A stretch of DNA of 64,000 nt, taken from positions 62,001 through 126,000 of the forward strand of contig NZ_JANUEQ010000005.1 of the NCBI RefSeq assembly GCF_024807845.1, read 5' to 3'. This DNA comes from Klebsiella sp. BIGb0407. Its GTDB lineage: Bacteria; Pseudomonadota; Gammaproteobacteria; Enterobacterales; Enterobacteriaceae. A model generated the notes under the pieces. It saw only the letters and a list, made by a program, of their open reading frames with translations. It had not been told where the DNA came from and searched no databases. Within the stretch, counting starts at the first letter, position 1; the number at the start of each line of letters is the position of its first letter. Of this stretch, positions 8,509 to 17,898 are shown piece after piece. The translations under genes and the position numbers were made by a program.

Positions 8509-10227
8509 TTAACCAAAGAAATAGCGTTGGTTCATGGTTGCCGTATCAATAGGCTCGCAAGTGGCATGTACGCCATCGACTTTGACCGCAAAGGTTTCCG
8601 GGTCAACTTCGATATGCGGAGTCTTGTCGTTGCGCACCAGGTCTTTTTTCGAGATGGTACGGCAGCCCTTCACGGCAATAACCTGACGATCGAGACCGGC
8701 TTTCTCTTTGACGCCATCGTCTAACGCTGCCTGAGAAACGAAGGTGACACAGGTGTCTTGCAATGTTTTACCCATTCCACCAAACATAGGACGATAGAAC
8801 ACGGGCTGTGGTGTTGGCAGGGAAGCGTTAGGGTCACCCATTGCCGCCCAGCTGATCATGCCGCCTTTAATCACCATTTTTGGTTTCGCGCCGAAGAAGC
8901 GAGGATCCCAGAGAACCAGGTCTGCCATTTTGCCGACTTCAACCGAACCGAGAACATGGCTGACACCTTGGGCAATCGCCGGGTTAATGGTGATTTTGGC
9001 GACATAGCGCAGTACACGGAAGTTATCGTTATTCGGTGCATCTTCTGGCAATTTACCGCGAGAAGCTTTCATTGCATGAGCGGTCTGGATGATGCGCAGC
9101 CAGTTTTCACCAACACGCCCCATCGCCTGAGAGTCACTGGAGAACATCGAGATAACGCCCATATCGTGCAGTACGTTTTCTGCAGCGATAGTTTCCGGAC
9201 GCACACGACTTTCAGCAAACGACACGTCAGCCGGAACGTTAGGATTCAGGTTATGACATACCATGATCATGTCGAACAGTTCAGCCTGACTGTTGATGCC
9301 ATACGGCAGAGTCGGGTTAGTTGAACTTGGCAGGACGTTGGACTGGCTGGCAACGCGAATGATATCCGGCGCGTGACCGCCACCGGCACCTTCGGTATGG
9401 AAGGTATGGATAGTACGGCCTTCGAAGGCATCGATGGTATCCTCAACATAACCGCATTCGTTCAGACTGTCGGTATGGACAGAAACCTGAATATCCAGTT
9501 CGTCAGCCATACGCAGAGAGTGGCGGATAGCATTGGCTGTAGCGCCCCAGTCTTCATGCACTTTATAACCGACTACGCCAGCAATAGCCTGCTCAATCAG
9601 CGGTTGACGACCGAAGGAGTTACCCTTGCCCAGTAAGCCGATATTAACCGGCAGACCTTCAGCGGAACGTAACATCTGACGAATGTTCCAGGGACCCGGG
9701 GTGACAGTGGTACCGTTGGTTCCATCTGTTGGCCCGATACCGCCGCCGAAGAAGGTGGTTACGCCGTTAGAAAGGGCATGGTAAGCCTGCTGAGGAGAGA
9801 TCAGGTGGATATGGCTATCGATACCTGCTGCAGTCAGAATTAAGTGTTCGCCAGAAATCGCATCGGTGCTGACACCGACAACCAGTCCCGGGGTGACGCC
9901 GTCCATTGTTCCCGGGTTACCGCTTTTACCGATACCGACAATTTTGCCATCACGGATACCGACGTCAGCTTTAATCACGCCAAGGCGGGCATCAACGATA
10001 GTCACGTTGGTAATTACCAGGTCGAGTACGCCATTATCACGGGTCAGGGTGTTATCGGCACCCATACCGTCACGCAGTGACTTACCGCCACCGTAGACAG
10101 ACTCTTCACCATAAACACGTAAATCTTTTTCAATTTCAACGAACAGGTTGGTATCGCCGAGACGAATTTTGTCACCTGTAGTCGGGCCAAACAGACCCGC
10201 ATATTCTTGCCGAGAAATTTGAGGCAT
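8509..10227 (-). CDS. ureC: Urease alpha subunit (catalytic)
   Basis: A 572-residue catalytic subunit hydrolysing urea to ammonia and carbamate. All nickel and active-site residues can be placed: His-139 and His-141 (DSHIHL), the carbamylated Lys-222 (GYKVHEDWG), His-251 (VHTDSLNE), His-277 ([10 protein letters not shown]), the flap Cys-324 and His-325 (MVCHNLNPN) and Asp-365 (SSDSQAMG). They are all shifted by five from Klebsiella numbering as I remember it. Length matches single-polypeptide alpha subunits of three-subunit ureases. It lies between ureB (73 bases) and ureE (91 bases). Confidence 0.98.
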   Translation of the reverse strand: MPQISRQEYAGLFGPTTGDKIRLGDTNLFVEIEKDLRVYGEESVYGGGKSLRDGMGADNTLTRDNGVLDLVITNVTIVDARLGVIKADVGIRDGKIVGIGKSGNPGTMDGVTPGLVVGVSTDAISGEHLILTAAGIDSHIHLISPQQAYHALSNGVTTFFGGGIGPTDGTNGTTVTPGPWNIRQMLRSAEGLPVNIGLLGKGNSFGRQPLIEQAIAGVVGYKVHEDWGATANAIRHSLRMADELDIQVSVHTDSLNECGYVEDTIDAFEGRTIHTFHTEGAGGGHAPDIIRVASQSNVLPSSTNPTLPYGINSQAELFDMIMVCHNLNPNVPADVSFAESRVRPETIAAENVLHDMGVISMFSSDSQAMGRVGENWLRIIQTAHAMKASRGKLPEDAPNNDNFRVLRYVAKITINPAIAQGVSHVLGSVEVGKMADLVLWDPRFFGAKPKMVIKGGMISWAAMGDPNASLPTPQPVFYRPMFGGMGKTLQDTCVTFVSQAALDDGVKEKAGLDRQVIAVKGCRTISKKDLVRNDKTPHIEVDPETFAVKVDGVHATCEPIDTATMNQRYFFG

Positions 10228-10300
10228 CTTTCGTTCCTTTCTTTTTTCGGGAGGTGCAGCTTATTAGCTACACGTCATTGAATTTAGATAGTATTACCGC

Positions 10301-10738
10301 TTACTTCTTAGGCGATTTAAAGCCGCGCGCTTCTGCGAGACGCAGTGATTGCAGTTTGTCAGGACGTTGACTTCCCGGGACCACGCCTTCACCCGCCCAG
10401 CCATCAACCAGATTGTTGAAGCCGTAGAGCGTTTGTTTGCCACCAAAAGGAATAAGCGAGACTTCGGTTTCATCACCTGGCTCAAAACGGATCGCGGTGG
10501 TGGATGAAATATTCAGCCGTTTGCCATAAGCCGCTTCGCGGTCAAATTCCAGCGCACGGTTGGCTTCAAAGAAATGGAAGTGAGAGCCGACCTGAATAGG
10601 ACGGTCTCCGGTATTACGGACTTTCACTTTAACGGACGGTCTGGTCTCATTAAAGGTAATCGGGGTATCGGCTAAAATAACGCCCCCGAGTGGTGTATTT
10701 TCTTCAGGATTGGTCTGGGTATTCTTTTTCGCGCTCAT
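10301..10738 (-). CDS. ureB: Urease beta subunit
   Basis: A 145-residue structural subunit. The core ([74 protein letters not shown]) is standard. The N-terminal 15 residues ([15 protein letters not shown]) and the C-terminal tail extend it beyond the about 105 residues of Klebsiella UreB; Yersinia beta subunits are similarly long (from memory). It lies 53 bases after ureA. Confidence 0.97.
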   Translation of the reverse strand: MSAKKNTQTNPEENTPLGGVILADTPITFNETRPSVKVKVRNTGDRPIQVGSHFHFFEANRALEFDREAAYGKRLNISSTTAIRFEPGDETEVSLIPFGGKQTLYGFNNLVDGWAGEGVVPGSQRPDKLQSLRLAEARGFKSPKK

Positions 10739-10791
10739 GCTTTAATCCTCTGCAATATTCAATTCAGGTTTTACTCGCACGCGGTTCATCA

Positions 10792-11094
10792 TTACTTGAT
10801 AGGGTCGTGTACCGTTACCAGACGGCTGCCGTCGGTGAAAATGGCCTCAACCTGAACGTTAGGTATCAGATCGGCAACGCCTTCCATCACATCGTCTTTT
10901 GTCAGAACCTGGCTGGCTTCCTTCATGACGTCTTCTACGGTTTTGCCATCCCGGGCACCTTCCATCGCAGTGACGGTAATAATAGAAACCGCTTCCGGAT
11001 AATTGAGCTTCAGACCACGTGCTTTACGTTTGAATGCCACGTCAGACAGCGTGTAAATCATGAGTTTTTCAACTTCTCTTGGGGTGAGCTGCAT
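10792..11094 (-). CDS. ureA: Urease gamma subunit
   Basis: A 100-residue structural subunit completing the (UreABC)3 urease. It begins [15 protein letters not shown], the universal UreA start, and includes [18 protein letters not shown] and the [19 protein letters not shown]-like C-terminal region. An open frame continues upstream to 11142, but the ATG at 11094-11092 is chosen because AGGAGGG lies six bases before it and because UreA proteins are 100 residues long. It is the first gene of the ure set, 97 bases after the nickel transporter genes on the same strand. No ureR-type activator gene is present nearby. Confidence 0.97.
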   Translation of the reverse strand: MQLTPREVEKLMIYTLSDVAFKRKARGLKLNYPEAVSIITVTAMEGARDGKTVEDVMKEASQVLTKDDVMEGVADLIPNVQVEAIFTDGSRLVTVHDPIK

Positions 11095-11191
11095 GAGCCC
11101 TCCTGTATCTGTTAATAAAGTGAAAAATAACGACAACCACAATGGTGAATAAACACCTTATAAAACAACCCGCCTGGCTAAGGTTAACCAG

Positions 11192-11848
11192 TTAAAACGA
11201 AATCGCCCTGTTTACCGGAGGCAATGAGCCCCCGTCGTCATGGGGCGATTTATGTTTTCTGCCAGGGATCCATATCCTTGAACAGACTCTTTCCAGTAAG
11301 GCTTTGTTATGGCTAAAAATAATTAATCCTAATGGACGTTTTTGGGTCTCTTCCAGCAGGACTTTCCAAATTTGTGCCTGAATATGTGCATCAAGCTGAG
11401 CCGTCACTTCGTCGGTAATTAAATAGCGAGTTCGCGGATCTAAGGCGCGTAACAGCGCAATACGGGCTAATTCTCCCCCGGATAACTCATCAGGCCTGCG
11501 TTTTAACCAGTTTGGATTAACCGCCATACGCTCAAGCCACTGAGCATCAGGTCTCCAGGCATCACGCAGACTATCGCCAGTAGTACGGTAAGGATTGAAG
11601 CTGAGTTCAGGGTGTTGGGGAACGAGCTGAATCGGGCAGTAACCGGTATTAGCCGGAGGTATACCATCGATAAGTACCTGGCCGCTGGTGGGGGTCTGCC
11701 ATTGAGCAATCACCCGGCCAAGCGTTGTTTTGCCAAATCCGCTGGGCGCTGAGATCCCTAAACGCTCACCCGGGTTAAGAGTGAATGAAACATCCTCCCA
11801 GAGCTGTTGCCCCCCCTGGGTTATCGATAGCTTATCGATAGTCAGCAT
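11192..11848 (-). CDS. yntE: Nickel ABC transporter ATP-binding protein (second ATPase)
   Basis: A 218-residue ABC ATPase. Walker A is APSGFGKTT near residue 36 (Ala instead of the more common Gly at the first position, still within the consensus), the ABC signature is LSGGELARIALLRAL and Walker B is YLITDEVTA. It is shorter than most Opp/Nik ATPases (about 260-330) because it lacks the C-terminal oligopeptide-type extension. The ATG at 11848 overlaps the previous ATPase gene by 17 bases. An upstream open frame to 11938 is ignored because the family starts with LTIDKLSIT-like sequence. It pairs with the ATPase at 11832 to power nickel import for urease. The symbol follows the Yersinia urease-linked ynt genes. 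Confidence 0.85.
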   Translation of the reverse strand: MLTIDKLSITQGGQQLWEDVSFTLNPGERLGISAPSGFGKTTLGRVIAQWQTPTSGQVLIDGIPPANTGYCPIQLVPQHPELSFNPYRTTGDSLRDAWRPDAQWLERMAVNPNWLKRRPDELSGGELARIALLRALDPRTRYLITDEVTAQLDAHIQAQIWKVLLEETQKRPLGLIIFSHNKALLERVCSRIWIPGRKHKSPHDDGGSLPPVNRAISF

Positions 11849-12650
11849 GTTCAGTTTCCTCTCTTTGCGAAATGGCCTGGCTGATAAATTGCTGTTCCGG
11901 TAGCGCGGCCCACAATGATTGCAGCCATTCGCTTCCACCCTTATTTTTCAGCTCATCAGCCCGCAGCGTTTCGCATATTTCCCCCTGGCGGAGCACCGCA
12001 ATTTTGTCGGCAAATCGCGCCGCCAGCGCTAAGTCGTGCGTGACCCATAAAATCGCTCGTCCTTGCTGACAAAAAGCGCGTAAGTGGGTCAGTAGCTGAC
12101 AGGCATGCTCATCGTCCAGCCAGGAGGTCACCTCATCAGCCAGAATATATTGTGCATGAGTCAGGGTCGCACAGCTTGCCAGTACCCGTTTTGCCATTCC
12201 CCCGGATAACTGCCGGGGAAAGTCATAGATTAAGCCTGGCGCAAGATTATAAGTTTGCAACTGCATGGCGACATCTTTAAGGCGTAATTCAACGCCACTC
12301 AGTTGTGCTGCCCGGGTGATTTGTGAACCCACTTTAATCAGTGGATTTAAGGCGCTAACGCCCTGAGGGACATAACAGACGGACTTACCGCGATTCTCTA
12401 TTTTTTCTCGGGTGTCCAGCGTCTTTCCATCCAGAATAATCTCGCCACGACAGCGCATATTGTCCGGAATCAAACCAAGTACACTTTGCAATAGCAGGCT
12501 TTTACCTTCGCCGCTGCCGCCGACCAGCGCGACTAATTCACCCGGCCGGACCTCTAAAGAGATATCACTCAACAGGGGATGCCAGGTTTTACGTCCCAGC
12601 CAGCGATAGTGGGCAACATCGAGAGAAAAATTTGAGAATTTCAGCATCAT
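11832..12650 (-). CDS. yntD: Nickel ABC transporter ATP-binding protein (first ATPase)
   Basis: A 272-residue ABC ATPase of the Nik/Opp type. Walker A is GGSGEGKS (about 43-50), the signature is LSGGMAKRVLASC, Walker B is YILADEVTSWLDDE and the H-loop is LWVTHDLALA. The start codon overlaps the stop of the preceding permease gene (ATGATG at 12650-12645, stop TGA inside it), indicating tight coupling; a start at the second ATG would shorten it by one residue. It forms a heterodimer with the adjacent ATPase. Confidence 0.88.
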   Translation of the reverse strand: MMLKFSNFSLDVAHYRWLGRKTWHPLLSDISLEVRPGELVALVGGSGEGKSLLLQSVLGLIPDNMRCRGEIILDGKTLDTREKIENRGKSVCYVPQGVSALNPLIKVGSQITRAAQLSGVELRLKDVAMQLQTYNLAPGLIYDFPRQLSGGMAKRVLASCATLTHAQYILADEVTSWLDDEHACQLLTHLRAFCQQGRAILWVTHDLALAARFADKIAVLRQGEICETLRADELKNKGGSEWLQSLWAALPEQQFISQAISQREETEHADYR

Positions 12651-13453
12651 GACACCCTTACCCAGAGCTGTTGAAGCGCTCGGGCCAGTTGGTCAAAAAT
12701 AAGCACTAACCCGACTAATATCAGGCCCGGGAAAAATGCCAGCCACCAGGCACCGCTGCTTAAGTAGCGCAGGGCATCGGCAAGTAAAATGCCTAGCGAG
12801 GCTTCATGCGGTGATAAACCAAATCCCAGAAAGCTCAGCGCCGCGCTGTGTAATACAGCATGCGGGAACATCAGCAGTGTGCCCACTATCCATTGCGGCA
12901 GTATTAAAGGTAGCAGATGATGACGCCAGCGATAGAAATTACCGTTGCCCAGACGATGGGACAGTTTCACGTAGTCCGTTTCACGAATACGCAGAATTTC
13001 TGCCCGCAGAATCAAGGCCAGTTTTGGCCAGTGTGTGAAAGCTACCGCCAGAATCACTCCCTCTTTACCGCCGCCCAGAGTGAAGCAAATCAGCACCAGT
13101 AACAGTAGATGAGGTAGCGCCAGCATACTGTCGATCAGACCACGGATCAGATAGTCCATGGTTTTATTAATCGAACATAATGCGGCGGCAAGTAGAGAAA
13201 TCAGACCGCTGGTAAAGGCGGCGGTTAAGCCAATCTGTAAGCTGGTGGTCAGCCCCTGAAAGCAGCGTAGCCATAAATCACGTCCCAGGCTGTCAGTACC
13301 GAACCAGTAGAGACTAGAGGGCGGTTGGCGCCTGGCCAGCAGTTCCATCGGTATATCAAGGTGATAAATAGAAAACCCATAAATCACTAAACCTGATAGC
13401 AATATGAAGGAAACGGCGAGCCGCAATAATGCCTGATTAGGGTTATATGTCAT
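12647..13453 (-). CDS. yntC: Nickel ABC transporter permease (NikC-like)
   Basis: A 268-residue inner-membrane permease. After an N-terminal membrane segment (about 10-27) comes the family motif WFGTDSLGRDLWLRCFQG (about 50-67), then five hydrophobic segments with the EAA loop (ILRIRETDYVKLSHRLGNGNFYRW) for ATPase contact. The ATG at 13453 overlaps the upstream permease stop as ATGA. A longer open frame reaching 13534 would overlap that gene by 85 bases and has no family support, so it is not used. It is most like NikC/DppC. Confidence 0.9.
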   Translation of the reverse strand: MTYNPNQALLRLAVSFILLSGLVIYGFSIYHLDIPMELLARRQPPSSLYWFGTDSLGRDLWLRCFQGLTTSLQIGLTAAFTSGLISLLAAALCSINKTMDYLIRGLIDSMLALPHLLLLVLICFTLGGGKEGVILAVAFTHWPKLALILRAEILRIRETDYVKLSHRLGNGNFYRWRHHLLPLILPQWIVGTLLMFPHAVLHSAALSFLGFGLSPHEASLGILLADALRYLSSGAWWLAFFPGLILVGLVLIFDQLARALQQLWVRVS

Positions 13454-14418
13454 GATTGACCGCGCAGCCCCCTGTTCAGACGATGCAGGAGTCCGTTGGC
13501 GATACTGTTTCCGCAGAACACCAGAATGGCGCAAAACATCACGATCCCCATTAATAAGGGAATATCACCGTGGAGCCCGGCATCAATAGTGGCTTGTCCC
13601 AGGCCCGGATAGGCGAAGACTTTTTCCGCCAGCAAAGAGCCACCGAGTAATTCCCCCAGAGAGGCGAATTGCAGGCATAGCGCCGGGGTTATCGCATGAC
13701 GCAGGATATGAAATCGCACCAGTGACCAGCCCTTATCACCCTGCGCCTGAGCGTAGCGAATAAATTCACTGTTCATTACCTCGGCTACCTTGGCCCGAGT
13801 ATGGAGTGCAATATTACCGACACCCAGTAGCCCTAAAGCAATACAAGGCAGAATAAGGTGATGGAGCTTATCGCCCCAACTGGCGGTTTCAGCGTTACTA
13901 CCCGGTGTCCAGGCACAACAAATCGGTGCCCAGTTAAGCTGGACGGCAAATAATGACAGTAACAGGAGGCCTATCCAGAAGGTGGGTAGGGAAGCTAGCA
14001 AATAGGAGAAACTTGAAATAAGGCGGTCCGGCCAGCGGTTGAGATAGCGCCCGGCGGTTAACCCCATTAATAGCCCGAGGATACCGGAAAATATCCAGGC
14101 GGAAAGCAGTAAGGCAAATGAGGTGGCAAACCGTTCACCAATCACCTGGCCGACAGGGGCGTTGTAGAGCATCGAATAGCCCAGGTCGCCCTGTATCATC
14201 TGCATAAACCAGTGCAGAAAGCGCTGCCATAGGGGTAAATCCAGCCCCCAGCGGGCGGCGATCAGCGGATATTGTTCAGGGGGGACATGCAGCAAGTCAC
14301 TGCCGATATAGGCGCGAATAGGGTCAACAGGTGAAAAGCTGAGTAACACAAAGGTGCCTGCTGCTGTTACCAGAAGCAGACATATTAAGCGCAGGAAAAA
14401 TACCGGCACTGAGCGCAT
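13450..14418 (-). CDS. yntB: Nickel ABC transporter permease (NikB-like)
   Basis: A 322-residue permease of the NikB/DppB type. The first transmembrane helix (7-29) leads to SFSPVDPIRAYIG, the usual conserved periplasmic start of this subunit. The EAA-type motif (EVMNSEFIRYAQAQGDKGWSLVRFHILRHA) is near 215-245. Its ATG shares one base with the stop of the binding-protein gene (TAATG at 14420-14416). It forms the membrane channel with the next gene's product. Confidence 0.9.
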   Translation of the reverse strand: MRSVPVFFLRLICLLLVTAAGTFVLLSFSPVDPIRAYIGSDLLHVPPEQYPLIAARWGLDLPLWQRFLHWFMQMIQGDLGYSMLYNAPVGQVIGERFATSFALLLSAWIFSGILGLLMGLTAGRYLNRWPDRLISSFSYLLASLPTFWIGLLLLSLFAVQLNWAPICCAWTPGSNAETASWGDKLHHLILPCIALGLLGVGNIALHTRAKVAEVMNSEFIRYAQAQGDKGWSLVRFHILRHAITPALCLQFASLGELLGGSLLAEKVFAYPGLGQATIDAGLHGDIPLLMGIVMFCAILVFCGNSIANGLLHRLNRGLRGQS

Positions 14419-15995
14419 TAGTTACAGGTCCATTTCCAGCTATCAAGATTATTCAGCGCTGACCAGGAGCCATGAATTTCTGGAGCACCTTTCCCTAAGT
14501 CGATACAAGGATTTACCAGATAAGTATGCTGAATATTTAACAGCCATGCCCAGGCGGCATCACCCCGGATACCGGCCCCGTTCTTACCATCCCAGTCGAC
14601 CTGCTGCCAGTGGGGTATTGCCTGTTTCCAGTCTGGTGCATCCAGCGCTTGCTGAAGATGTTTATCAACTTCCGCATTCTTATAATAGCCCGGGTTGTAA
14701 TAACCGATACCCGCTGCCCCGCCGCTATAGTGATGGTATAACTCCATCGGGTCGAGGCTGCCCCAGCCAAACAGAGTTGGGTTAGCATGCATATTACGTT
14801 CAACGATTTCCCAGCTACCGGATTTTAAGTCAACGTCAATGCCGATAGGTTTCAGCATGGAACGGACGGTTTGCGCTAAGTCACGCCGCGTGGCATCACC
14901 GCTGGCATACCACAGAGTAATTTTAGCGGGTACGCCATTCTTCTCTCTAATCCCTTGGCTATTGAGCTTCCAGCCAGCTTGTTCGAGAATTTCTTTGGCT
15001 TTTTCAATATCACCGTCTTTTATCGCGGCTTCTTTATTATCCCAGGGCAGTCCCTGTACACCGGTATAGGCTGGAATCGCATGGCCTTCCAGAATTTGAT
15101 CTGCTAGCAACTGACGATTAATAGCGTAGTTAATTGCCTTACGGATGGCGACATCAGACGTAATATCATTTCCGACAGGATAACCCTGGGCGTTTTTTTC
15201 ACCCGCAGGGGTGGTAGGGAAGACGATTCCGCGGTTTTCAACGCTTGGTTGCACCCATAACTTCATTTCACTGGAAGGCTCGACTGCCATCGACGGCGGG
15301 ATACGCACCACATCGAGCTGCTGACTTTTTGCTGCTGCATAAGCACTGTCTTCATCAAGGAAGACAAAAACCAGTTTATCGAAGTCGTTTTTATTACCGG
15401 CATAATAAGGGTTCGCCTCAACAATCAGCTGCTGGCCGGGCTGGAAGCTGACTAAACGATAGGGGCCTGCACCAATAGGTTTCTGGGCGTAAGTTTTGGC
15501 ATCGTATTTGTCTTTCGACACGATTCCGAGTGAACCCAGGACGTTGATAAAGGTGCTTTGTGGGGCTTTAAGCTGAATGCGAACGGTCTGGGGATCAATC
15601 TCTTCTGCCTTTAAGAAGTTACCCATATCGACTTTGCCGCCACTGGCTGCCGCATTGTTGTAGGTATAAACCACGTCTTTTGCCGTAAGCGGTGAACCAT
15701 CAGAAAACTTAAGGTCTGGCTTTAGGGTGAGGGTCCAGGTTCTGCCGTCATGGCTGGACGTATAATCGTTCAGTAAAAAGCTGTCCCAGCTGAGATCGGC
15801 TTTCTGTTTTAACAGCGGACTGTGCAACAGCAGGTAACTGCCATGGCTCCAGCCCAGCATCGGATCAAACCCTTCACTAGGTTCATCACCAATCGCTAAT
15901 TTAATCGTATGGTCGGCGGCATTAACGGCAACAGAAGATGTACCTAATAAAAGCGCTATCAGAAAAGGAATATGTAACCTTGATGATGAAATCAT
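14418..15995 (-). CDS. yntA: Periplasmic nickel-binding protein of ABC transporter
   Basis: A 525-residue solute-binding protein of the SBP_bac_5 family (NikA/OppA fold). The signal peptide MISSSRLHIPFLIALLLG runs to about 26 with a likely cleavage after VNA. Family motifs include GWSHGSYLLLHSPLLKQ and DLKFSDGSPLTAKDVVYTY. The start at 15995 is chosen over an upstream in-frame ATG at 16052 because AAAGGA lies just before it and because it gives a clean signal peptide. Nickel specificity is inferred from being upstream of urease on the same strand, as in Yersinia yntABCDE; the wider family also binds peptides and haem. It is the first gene of the ynt-ure run, so the main promoter should lie in 15996-16453. 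Confidence 0.88.
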   Translation of the reverse strand: MISSSRLHIPFLIALLLGTSSVAVNAADHTIKLAIGDEPSEGFDPMLGWSHGSYLLLHSPLLKQKADLSWDSFLLNDYTSSHDGRTWTLTLKPDLKFSDGSPLTAKDVVYTYNNAAASGGKVDMGNFLKAEEIDPQTVRIQLKAPQSTFINVLGSLGIVSKDKYDAKTYAQKPIGAGPYRLVSFQPGQQLIVEANPYYAGNKNDFDKLVFVFLDEDSAYAAAKSQQLDVVRIPPSMAVEPSSEMKLWVQPSVENRGIVFPTTPAGEKNAQGYPVGNDITSDVAIRKAINYAINRQLLADQILEGHAIPAYTGVQGLPWDNKEAAIKDGDIEKAKEILEQAGWKLNSQGIREKNGVPAKITLWYASGDATRRDLAQTVRSMLKPIGIDVDLKSGSWEIVERNMHANPTLFGWGSLDPMELYHHYSGGAAGIGYYNPGYYKNAEVDKHLQQALDAPDWKQAIPHWQQVDWDGKNGAGIRGDAAWAWLLNIQHTYLVNPCIDLGKGAPEIHGSWSALNNLDSWKWTCN

Positions 15996-16453
15996 GAATA
16001 ATCCTTTGATAAATTTTATAGAAATAAAAATTCTGTGCTGTAGAGCAGCCAAGGTTCACGTTAGCAAAGAAAACATAAGTTGCTGTTTTTATTTGCACGC
16101 GATGAAAATTCTAAGCACGATTCTGTACTAAGCGTAATAGATATCCACAGTATTGCCTGTGAATTATGACTATTTAATATTTTTAAATGTATAACGCTTG
16201 AGTATCTTTGTAATTGATTGAAAGTCAATAACAAACAGATGTTGTTGTATGGGTGAGTGTTTTTATTAATGTGATGAATTTATTTCAAGAAAGAAGTATT
16301 TATGATGTATGAATACGGCTTTTACGCAGAAATAACTCGATTAGCTATAGATTCGTTAATAACAGGTTAAAAATAGCGTTATTGAGTGGTTAAAGCAGAA
16401 GATAAAGTGATGTTTTATTGTTGAGAAGCTACTCAGAAACGAGAGGAGATTTA
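15996..16453. other. Non-coding promoter region of the ynt-ure operon
   Basis: About 460 bases, AT-rich, without a convincing gene. It must hold the promoter of yntABCDE. I looked for a NikR site (GTATGA-N16-TCATAC) and found only one half-like sequence (GTATGAAT near 16308), so nickel repression cannot be claimed. A short plus-strand frame at 16453-16488 (11 codons, good ribosome binding site) overlaps the avtA hairpin and is treated as chance. Confidence 0.5.
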
Positions 16454-16479
16454 TGGCAAAGGGAAGAACCCCTCTGCCA
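16454..16479 (-). terminator. Hairpin following avtA
   Basis: TGGCAAAGGG (16454-16463) and CCCTCTGCCA (16470-16479) form a 10-bp stem with a 6-base loop. The single mismatch (A-C on plus) is a G-U pair in minus-strand RNA, fitting the avtA transcript, whose stop is about 33 bases upstream. No U-tract. Confidence 0.45.
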
Positions 16480-16511
16480 GTAAAATAACCTGATAAGTAC
16501 TGTCGTTATTT

Positions 16512-17765
16512 TTAGCGCGATTCAGCCCAGGCCCGCTCGACTTCTTCAGCCAGAATTTTAACGCCAGCTTCAATTTTGTCTGGCTCTGGCACATAGTTCA
16601 TACGCATGCATTGATGTGTATGAGGCCATGGCTTCTCAAGACCCGGGAAGAAATAATGACCTGGTACCATCAGAACGCCGCGTTTCTTCAGACGCTGGTA
16701 CAAAAGTTCGGTGGAGATTGGCAAGTCTTTAAACCAGAGCCAGAGAAAAATAGCGCCTTCAGGTTTATGGATCAGGCAGCGCTCTGGTGACAGATGGCGA
16801 CGGATAATCGCGACGGTTTCCTGAACCCGCTGGAGATAGAAGGGTTTAATGACTGTTTCTGATAGCCTCAGCAGGTCGTTACGTTTAATCATTTCGCAGG
16901 CCATTGCCGGGCCAACACCGCCCGGTGACAGACTGATAATTCCGTTCATATTGCTGATTGCTGAAATGACTTTATCATTGGCAATGATAATCCCGCAGCG
17001 GCTTCCCGGAAGCCCGAGCTTGGAAAGGCTCATGCAAAGGATGATATTAGGGTTCCAGAGTGGGCGTGCTTCAGTAAAGATAATACCCGGGAAAGGGACA
17101 CCGTAGGCATTATCAATCACTAATGGAATACCGTGCTCATTCGCCATCGCATCAAGCTTCATCAGCTCTTCATCAGTGATGACGTTTCCGGTCGGGTTAG
17201 TCGGACGTGATACACAGATCATGCCGGTATCTTCGCCAATATGCAGATGTTCAAAGTCTACATGGTACTTAAACTGTCCGTCTGGTAATAACTCGATATT
17301 TGGGCGCGTGGAGACAAAAAGGTCTTCTTCTAATCCAGAATCGGCATAGCCAATATATTCTGGTGCCAGCGGAAAGAGCACTTTTTTGGTTGTGCCATTT
17401 TTGCGGCGTCCGGCAAACAGATTAAACAAGTAGAAAAATGCGCTCTGACTGCCATTTGTTAGTGCGATATTCTGCGGCTCAATATCCCAACCTAATTCGT
17501 CGCGTAGCATGCCAGCCAGGGCAGTCAACAGCTCACTTTTCCCCTGTGGTCCGTCGTAATTACACAAAGTATCAAGGAGTTTGCCGTTATCCTGCATATC
17601 TGAAAGCAACTGTTTAAAGTAGTCATTCATTGCAGGAATTTGCGCGGGATTACCTCCACCCAGCATGATTGCACCAGGGGTACGTAAACCATCATTGAGA
17701 TCCTCCATCAGGCGTGTAATGCCTGAATGGCGGGTAAATTTGTCGCCGAAAAGAGAAAACGTCAT
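16512..17765 (-). CDS. avtA: Valine-pyruvate aminotransferase AvtA
   Basis: A 417-residue PLP-dependent aminotransferase (class I/II fold), the same length as E. coli AvtA, interconverting valine/2-ketoisovalerate with alanine/pyruvate. It begins MTFSLFGDKFTRHSGITRLMEDL. The conserved substrate motif SRPTNPTGNVITDEEL, the aspartate region PLVIDNAYGVPFPG and the PLP lysine in MSLSKLGLPGSRCG are visible. An open frame extends upstream to 17972 but encodes no family sequence. The ribosome binding site at 17765 is weak. In E. coli avtA is also near bax. Confidence 0.95.
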   Translation of the reverse strand: MTFSLFGDKFTRHSGITRLMEDLNDGLRTPGAIMLGGGNPAQIPAMNDYFKQLLSDMQDNGKLLDTLCNYDGPQGKSELLTALAGMLRDELGWDIEPQNIALTNGSQSAFFYLFNLFAGRRKNGTTKKVLFPLAPEYIGYADSGLEEDLFVSTRPNIELLPDGQFKYHVDFEHLHIGEDTGMICVSRPTNPTGNVITDEELMKLDAMANEHGIPLVIDNAYGVPFPGIIFTEARPLWNPNIILCMSLSKLGLPGSRCGIIIANDKVISAISNMNGIISLSPGGVGPAMACEMIKRNDLLRLSETVIKPFYLQRVQETVAIIRRHLSPERCLIHKPEGAIFLWLWFKDLPISTELLYQRLKKRGVLMVPGHYFFPGLEKPWPHTHQCMRMNYVPEPDKIEAGVKILAEEVERAWAESR

Positions 17766-17898
17766 AACGTATAATCTACAGAATCTTTTGAAAGAGGCTA
17801 ACCATAACGCTGGTAAAGGCACGGTGCAAACAGACTTTACACAGTGTTTATAGTTTTTTATATCAAATCTAAGCCGAAGTTGTAGTTTAATATTCTGA

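Noticed and set aside
8758-9324. Long antisense frame inside ureC
   Set aside because: Third-position codon bias of ureC creates long antisense frames; no start signal or family match.
15996-16453. NikR operator before yntA
   Set aside because: Only one half-like site (GTATGAAT); the second half at the right spacing is missing.
16453-16488. 11-codon plus-strand frame with strong ribosome binding site
   Set aside because: It coincides with the avtA hairpin, whose wobble pair supports a minus-strand RNA function; the peptide has no known relative.
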